Source: Homalodisca vitripennis (taxonomy: Eukaryota > Arthropoda > Insecta > Hemiptera > Cicadellidae). From it: a stretch of DNA of 64,000 nucleotides. Of the stretch, positions 59,606 to 64,000 are shown in pieces. The stretch is from contig NC_060212.1 of NCBI RefSeq assembly GCF_021130785.1, positions 143,474,001-143,538,000 on the forward strand, read 5' to 3'. Positions within the stretch are counted from its first letter, which is position 1. Each line of letters opens with the position of its first letter. Below the pieces are notes generated by a model. The model was not told the DNA's origin. It did no database searches and worked only from the letters and a program-made list of their open reading frames with translations. The position numbers and the translations under genes are program-made.

Positions 59606-62223
59606 ACTATAACTAATTTGTTTTCAAACAATGATAAGGTCTTTATCGTACTACTTTAAATTTGCTTTGATAACTAATTTTCTTAAAACCTATGAACTTG
59701 ACATTATACAATTCAAGAAACATCAATGGATATTTCCATGCATTTCAGTTTTTTGTTGTGTTTCAACTTAAAATTACAATAGTTAGCTTTGAACACATTA
59801 CAAGTCAAGTGAGATAATATGTCACAGAAGTAAACTTCTAGACATAAATTGTTATTCTGCGGATCTGAGCCTATAAAGAATAACCAAAACAAACTCTTCA
59901 GCAATCAAAATGTATGATGTAAAAATTAATTTCTTGGTGTTTGAGAAGATGAATTAAGTAATTTAAACTTTAGATAGTTTAAAAAGATTTACAGTATACC
60001 AAACTTTGGATTATATTATTTTAGACTTGATAGTGATAACTAAATAAAAACTTTCAACTTTAATAGATGTTCTACCTTAATAAATCAATATTTTCATTAC
60101 TTTGGTAGAGTATAGTAGTGATTACTAAACTGCAGCCTTAGTAAATATCATTATATGCTATGTATGTAACCTAGTAAAACCTCACCCATAGAGGAGGCTT
60201 GGCCGTTAGAGACCACCTGCTGGAAGGGAATGATGTCGACACCATCCTTGAACCCCTTAGTGTCTGTGGAGTGCAGCTGGTCTTCCATGTAGATAACGGT
60301 AGCCACGCGGGGCGTGCGGTGCAGGATATTCTTGATCTTGGGCAGCAGGTCGTGAGTGGTCACCACAATCGTCACCTCTGTTTCGTTGATACCATGTGCG
60401 ATCGCATCCTCTCCCAGCGTCGCATACAGCGTTACCACTGCAACCAAGAAAAAAATTAAACATCAGCAAATGTCATCCGAGAATTACTAGTAAGACTAAT
60501 TCAACTTATTAATTTAAATCTTCTACAATCTGTATATCTTTTGGCACAAAACATATGCCCTTAATACATTATTTAATTGGCAAATGATGTGCATCAATAT
60601 ATATAACCCTGTAGGTGGAGTAACCGAATGTTTTACACATAACGTAGCTGTGGTAGGAAGGGTTGATTCAATTGAATTTTGAGTTTAGCTCCAGTTCACG
60701 TTCCTTTTATCACAACGTCTGGTATCGGACACTGTCTCAGACTCAACTCCTGGAATCTGGATTCATGTTCGTCTGGACAGATCCAAAGAAATTCAACGAC
60801 GAAGAAGCTCAAAGTGAAATGATGTAAATGTTTTGTTTCGTAACACTGCAGTATAAGTACTTTTCAGTAATTCATGTAATTATTGTATTATGTGACAAAA
60901 CAAACAGTATACTAACATGGGAAATTCTGCTTGAAGCAACCATGAGCGGCAATCATCCATTCAGCTCGGGTCTCGGCGAATATGGCGATGTTTTTACGTG
61001 GCATATGACCCAACTCCCTCAAACCTCGTCCAAAGTGGGTGGCCAACTGGTTAACTTCCTCATACGTCTGCCACTGGTACTCCCCCATGACGTACTGTGA
61101 ACAGAAAATCAATTAACTGTAGTAATGCATAACATCAACAGTTTTTTTTTTTAAATAAACTACCTGAATATTTTATTTTTTTATAATCAGCCATTCACAA
61201 ATCCAGCCCATGTTGTAATTATTATACTTGCGGGTAAGATTTAATACACAAATCTACAGACTACCTGTATAGCAGGTAAGCTGGAGGATTTAGTTTACTG
61301 TTTTATACAAAGCTCCAGGGCAATCTAAAATTTTGAAATATCTATTGCTATTTATATTTGGAATTAACTACTAATACAGATAACGGACATACACATTGAA
61401 TCAATGCCAATCAAAAACTAAGTGGACGAATCGTTATTAAAATAAAGTAATATTTTTGTGATTAATACTATTTCATTTTATTACATTAAAATGTTACTTT
61501 TGATATTTCTTTAATCAACTTCTCAAGTAATTTTGTAATAAAGAATAAAGAAAATGTAATTGTACACATAATTTTACAGTTGGAGGCATCTTCCAATATT
61601 ATCTAACAGATTAATATTTCAGAATTGAATAAGCTCTCATTTCATTGTACACAATAATTCTTTCCGAGAGATCAGTGAAAAAAAGTAAACTTTACACATT
61701 ATTTACAATACACAAGATACTCTGAAAGTAGTGAAGAGCGGGATCTTGTTCAAGCCGACCTGACACTTCCAATCATCCACTTTATCACTTAGACAACTAC
61801 AATCTCCTTGAACATGTTTGGGGCTTCAATGATCTTGGCTCCTGCACTTTCTTTGATGGCTTGGATTAGAATACCTTTTGATTTCATATTCTTGTAATCT
61901 ACTTTCAAATAATTCTGTATCAGCCAACTGCTTTGTTTATAGTTCTACTTGAATGATTTTAATTTATTCTCAGTATAAAATGGTTAGAAAACAACTTAAT
62001 GTTTTACCTTCTTGAATATTCTGCCGTTGGGTTGGACCTCGTCCTCCTCTGCCAGAATCTGTCGTGTACCCAGACACTTCTTGTCACGGAAGGTCTTGAC
62101 AACATAGAGCAACATCTTCTCCATGGTGTCAACCTTAGCCCTCAGCACCTGGCTGTGGATCTCTCCGATACTCTCCAGACTACGGTAGGTGATTGATTTG
62201 TCATCTCTTGTCACTGCCTTGGC
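49103..62223 (-). CDS. Acsl: Long-chain acyl-CoA synthetase, ACSL3/ACSL4 type (nearly complete)
   Basis: The enzyme joins a long-chain fatty acid to CoA through an acyl-AMP intermediate at ER, lipid-droplet or other membranes. Ten exons join in phase: 62223-62008, 61094-60917, 60437-60186, 59037-58840, 57070-56934, 55919-55780, 54919-54747, 52693-52430, 52150-51872 and 49257-49103 (stop TGA), giving about 663 residues. Landmarks in order: ILAEEDEVQPNGRIFKK; FAETRAEWMIAAHGCF; VTLYATLGEDA; the ATP/AMP motif YTSGSTGVPKG (about residues 230-240); [57 protein letters not shown]; and FKLKRKDI near the C terminus. This is the ACSL3/4 branch, with one fly orthologue (Acsl). Vertebrate members are about 710-720 residues, so roughly 50 N-terminal residues (membrane anchor) lie off the right edge. 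No defect was seen. Confidence 0.95.
49837..51124 (-). mobile_element. Full-length but decayed mariner element
   Basis: The left terminus AGGGTTATCTAGAAAGTAGA and the right terminus (reverse complement AGGGCTATGCAGAAACTAGA) form degenerate inverted repeats, about 1.29 kb apart, the normal mariner size. The minus strand reads, in pieces, AASLTVLDTYEKDGDLLLNR, LLNRNHTGENTWV, VFWKRKRVLFVDFL and LHDTT, then a C terminus with PTWLKSRAAEFDKTGI and KCLNFFDDYVEK. The pieces are separated by stops and frameshifts. The host TA duplication is intact only on the left. Confidence 0.82.
51465..51502. repeat. (TA)n microsatellite
   Basis: Alternating TA interrupted once by GTGG near its left part. Confidence 0.9.
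51872..52150 (-). CDS. Acsl: Acsl-like exon 9 in window: C-terminal domain
   Basis: Reads [20 protein letters not shown], the hinge and start of the C-terminal domain, to HGKK plus one base. The acceptor is TTTTAG and the donor GTGAGT. Confidence 0.95.
52430..52693 (-). CDS. Acsl: Acsl-like exon 8 in window: ACSL signature
   Basis: Contains EVRLVDWEEGNYRV, PRGEIVIGGANISPGYYKNP and [20 protein letters not shown], the fatty-acyl-CoA-synthetase signature region. The acceptor is TTTCAG and the donor GTAAGC. The segment where family members read GRVGAP is GRAGGPA here. Confidence 0.94.
52694..54746. other. Acsl-like intron
   Basis: Two kilobases of AT-rich sequence. No transposon terminus, exon or RNA gene was recognised. 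The plus-strand frame at 53156-53389 is AT-rich and unassigned. Confidence 0.55.
54747..54919 (-). CDS. Acsl: Acsl-like exon 7 in window: GYGLTE motif
   Basis: Contains [18 protein letters not shown] and [12 protein letters not shown], the conserved adenylation-domain motifs. The acceptor is TGTGTAG and the donor GTAAGT. Confidence 0.94.
54920..55779. other. Acsl-like intron with a small hairpin
   Basis: An imperfect inverted repeat at 55177-55257 (ATAGGATTTTGG and its complement, with matching GCATTG-like inner parts) may be a small MITE. The rest is unremarkable AT-rich sequence. Confidence 0.5.
55780..55919 (-). CDS. Acsl: Acsl-like exon 6 in window
   Basis: Reads LILDRIYKGVNEKLSKAGPL to FSTPLID plus two bases, matching the EIMDRIYKNVM region of ACSL3/4. 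The acceptor is TTTTCAG and the donor GTAACA. Confidence 0.9.
55920..56933. other. Acsl-like intron
   Basis: About 1 kb of AT-rich sequence with no element recognised. Confidence 0.55.
56934..57070 (-). CDS. Acsl: Acsl-like exon 5 in window
   Basis: Reads SVCLLCGVSIGYSTPLTMID and SSKIKKGTRGDASVLHPTCM, ending TAVP before a GTCAGT donor, phase 0. No long single frame covers it, but it matches ACSL3/4 across its whole length. Confidence 0.9.
57221..57760 (-). mobile_element. Helitron-like non-autonomous element with (TA)n end
   Basis: Read on the minus strand, the 3' end is GCGTGCGAAGCTGCGG followed by AAAACAGCTAG, directly before a T, a GC-rich hairpin plus CTAG as in Helitrons. The 5' end is a TA-repeat leading into AAAAGAATGTTTGTGTGTTTGTCC, a motif common in insect Helitron-like repeats. 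The 5' border is blurred by the microsatellite 57699-57753. It has the same layout as the element at 26740-27514. Confidence 0.6.
57699..57753. repeat. (TA)n microsatellite
   Basis: About 55 bases of alternating TA, followed by small palindromes of ATAAAAG and CTTTTAT. The Ile-Tyr frames on both strands are artefacts. Confidence 0.95.
57831..57900 (+). tRNA. tRNA-like sequence, probable pseudogene or SINE head
   Basis: Box A-like TGGTGTAATGG and box B-like GGTTCGACT are both present. GCTCTGT at the start can pair with GCGGAGC at the end (7 bp with G-U pairs). The D arm and T stem-loop (CCGGG-TTCGACT-TCCGG) form. The anticodon stem TTCAC/GTGAG encloses nine bases, not seven, so a standard anticodon cannot be assigned; without the extra two it would be GGC-like. 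Short inverted repeats flank it. It lies in the Acsl-like intron, on the opposite strand. Confidence 0.5.
58040..58103. repeat. Four tandem copies of a 16-bp unit
   Basis: GTTGGTGATAGTTCAC twice, then GTTGGTGATTGTTCAC twice. Confidence 0.97.
58104..58839. other. Acsl-like intron
   Basis: AT-rich. A 74-residue minus frame at 58377-58601 (RPKYFKNLRDFLLILCPGKL near its start) has protein-like composition but no recognised family and no splice context. It is left unassigned. Confidence 0.4.
58840..59037 (-). CDS. Acsl: Acsl-like exon 4 in window: ATP/AMP motif
   Basis: Contains IAIIMYTSGSTGVPKGVQIT, the phosphate-binding AMP signature of the adenylate-forming superfamily, and GFLPLAHVFEL. The donor is GTACGT after LT plus one base. 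Confidence 0.95.
59038..60185. other. Acsl-like intron
   Basis: AT-rich, with a long (TA)n microsatellite at 59550-59603. No other element recognised. Confidence 0.55.
59550..59603. repeat. (TA)n microsatellite
   Basis: About 54 bases of alternating AT. Confidence 0.95.
60186..60437 (-). CDS. Acsl: Acsl-like exon 3 in window
   Basis: Starts with the rest of a Leu codon and VTLYATLGEDAIAHGINETE, and ends at SSM plus one base with a GTGAGG donor. It contains the NETEV segment of the ACSL fold. Confidence 0.92.
60438..60916. other. Acsl-like intron
   Basis: Under 0.5 kb, no recognisable element. A less AT-rich patch lies at 60690-60800. Confidence 0.5.
60917..61094 (-). CDS. Acsl: Acsl-like exon 2 in window
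   Basis: Reads YVMGEYQWQTYEEVNQLATH, through NIAIFAETRAEWMIAAHGCF, to NFP plus one base. The acceptor is TTCACAG and the donor GTTAGT. Confidence 0.93.
61095..62007. other. Acsl-like intron
   Basis: AT-rich. A patch at 61735-61860 is somewhat richer in G and C, but its translations show no domain. Confidence 0.5.
62008..62223 (-). CDS. Acsl: Acsl-like exon, first in window
   Basis: Seventy-two codons, from AKAVTRDDKSITYRSLESIG to QPNGRIFKK, phase 0 at both ends. The acceptor is TTCTAG and the donor GTAAAA. The LGTRQILAEEDEVQPNG block is characteristic of ACSL3/4. Confidence 0.92.
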
Positions 62224-64000
62224 CTAGAACACAGAAACATATTATCAGCAATCGTTACAAGCAGTTTTTGGAGACCATTTCGGATGTTTGACTATGGCTG
62301 TCTTTAAGCTGGTTCGATATGTATTTGGAGAAAATTCTCCTCATAAATATTTATGTTACCATACATGCTTATGTGTTAATACACGCATGAAATTTAGTAG
62401 AAGTATACAATATTCATTTTGTTTACACTGAATACCACAAGGCAGTCCGAAATGATAACTTTTAAAGAAAAGGAGGATTTGTACGTAGGTACAGTCAATC
62501 AACCATGGCAAAACAACTAAAGCTCTTAGGGAATGACAGTCCAATAATAACAAAAGCTAGCAGTTTAACCCCCCCCCCCCACCAAACCAGTGGCTGTGTC
62601 TAATTACTGTTAATTAATTTTATCCATTTTTATAGATTGCTTTGATCATGTACAGAATTTACTTCACTATCATTGTAAAAATATGCATGAACCCAACGTT
62701 TCAACAATAACAAAAACTAAAGGGATCGACAATGATGTTTTGCTAAGAGTAAAATATGTGTCATATCCAGTGCAGTCAATATTTTAAGCAAGAATAACTG
62801 TCAATAGCACATTTCCTCTCATAGTCCAATAGTGGATAACCAATTTGCAGTTTTTCAATAAATATAGGGATTTCTCCTAAAAATTAAATCGATTGTCATT
62901 TAACATATTCACTACTAGTGTATGCTGAGTGAGACCATTACTTAATCAAAGCGTCTGCTACAATCAATGTGTTAAGAGGTAATTTTTCTCAAAATTCTAT
63001 AAACTTGAAACACTTAAAACCAACCTTCAGGCACATAAATAATAGTTGTATCGCCAACAGCCAACAACATAAAGAGACTGAAGGTCACAATTTTCACCTT
63101 AATAGTCGTTATTCAATGATTGGCTGAAGTTAATTTAATTTGTATGTATGTGTCTGCAGATTGACTGTGTCAAGCTAAAATAAATATGAGCTGTAACCCT
63201 TTCAATTTTCCACTAAAAGTAGTGTAGCTGAAAGTTACAAGAAATTTCTCTAAAAATTTTCACACACAAAAAATGGTTACACAACACAAATTGGCTGACT
63301 GTCCGTTCCTTGACTTTCAAGCGTGGATGGAAATGGGTCTGCTTTAAGACAAGGTTTCAGTACTGCCATAATTGATCCTTTCCAATTTATTTTGTTAAAT
63401 ACCTAGATGTTGTCATATTAAATCCATACGAATTCAGTACACTTTGCAAGGACTAAACAAGTCATACAAATTGAAGCTGAATCTCAATGATTAGAAAATG
63501 ATAAAGAAATCTAATTTAGTAAAATGTTGATAACAGTGAACCATTGATAGGAGGTGACCCCTGAGTCTTCTTATCTCTGAGAGGCATCACCTCTAGACCT
63601 CCAATGGCCTGTAGTGTTGATGTTATCACAATTTGTCAATTCAACTTATCTTTGCAAACAAAGTAATTGACCCTTATAATAGTCAGCATGAAATATATGA
63701 GATAGTTTTATCACTTCTGCTATAAACAGCTATCATAACCGGAATTTAGTTTTGAGAAGTTGTTTTTTCTTCCATGTGGCAATAAAAAGATATACATGTT
63801 GGATGCCAAACCGATCCTGTTTTTTATGTTAATGTATTACAGAAGATGTATTACAGAAGATATCCATGGTATGATTTATGTTATAAATGATTCCAATATT
63901 TTTTATATTTAAAAACAATTAATGTCCAAAGGCCAAAAATAATTATTTTTCTGTGCTTACATTTATTATGATGTTTCACTGTCAATTGTTGATTTATAAC
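62224..64000. other. Acsl-like upstream intron
   Basis: The acceptor at 62224-62225 shows that a further exon lies upstream. No exon encoding a hydrophobic N-terminal anchor could be read in this stretch, so it should lie beyond the right edge. A poly(C) run sits near 62570. Confidence 0.45.

Noticed and set aside
49103..62223. U12-type introns in the host genes, given the ZRSR2 neighbour
   Set aside because: All donors read are ordinary U2-type GT sites (GTAAGT, GTGAGT, GTACGT and similar); none shows the GTATCCTT or ATATCCTT pattern.

Overview
This window is nuclear DNA from an animal, almost certainly an insect. It is strongly AT-rich. Its genes are split into short exons with GT-AG introns, the introns run to several kilobases, and they are full of non-LTR retrotransposons, mariner-type elements, Helitron-like elements and TTAA-flanked elements. 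The transposon mix would fit a hemipteran such as a leafhopper, but this is inference and the species cannot be fixed from sequence alone. There is no operon structure, ribosome-binding site or CRISPR array.

Three host genes are supported. (1) A TTC14-like gene runs on the minus strand from about 12.4 kb leftwards. Four exons are visible (12397 to 5497), covering the start codon, the N-terminal region and the S1 RNA-binding domain. The TPR exons expected downstream were not found. (2) A ZRSR2/U2AF35-related gene (minor-spliceosome 3' splice-site factor) on the plus strand ends in the window. Three exons (30442-33763) carry the end of the UHM/RRM, a CCCH zinc finger and an RS-rich tail. Upstream exons were not found. 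(3) A long-chain acyl-CoA synthetase of the ACSL3/ACSL4 (Drosophila Acsl) type lies on the minus strand, 62223 to 49103. Ten exons join in phase into about 663 residues ending at a stop codon; only the N-terminal membrane-anchor exon(s) lie off the right edge. The three genes are not functionally linked as neighbours.

Most of the rest is mobile DNA. A PHD-finger-ORF1 non-LTR element (6.5-11.3 kb, plus strand) sits antisense in a TTC14 intron and ends about 10 bp from a splice donor. A second such element lies on the minus strand at 41.2-45.6 kb. Mariner/IS630-Tc1-type relics lie at about 20.05-21.05, 23.9-24.5, 36.39-37.34, 38.9-39.7 and 49.8-51.1 kb. Six TTAA-flanked, piggyBac-like non-autonomous elements lie at 1.3, 14.2, 18.0, 25.8, 28.0 and 46.3 kb; three of them keep what looks like the first residues of one transposase family. 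One of these six carries a nested Helitron-like element. A long foldback element lies in the last visible ZRSR2 intron. A structure with about 380-bp inverted arms spans 35.1-38.9 kb and contains a mariner element. Tandem repeats, microsatellites and a tRNA-like sequence with flanking inverted repeats complete the inventory. All exon and element calls come from reading the sequence and from remembered family motifs; no database search was run.
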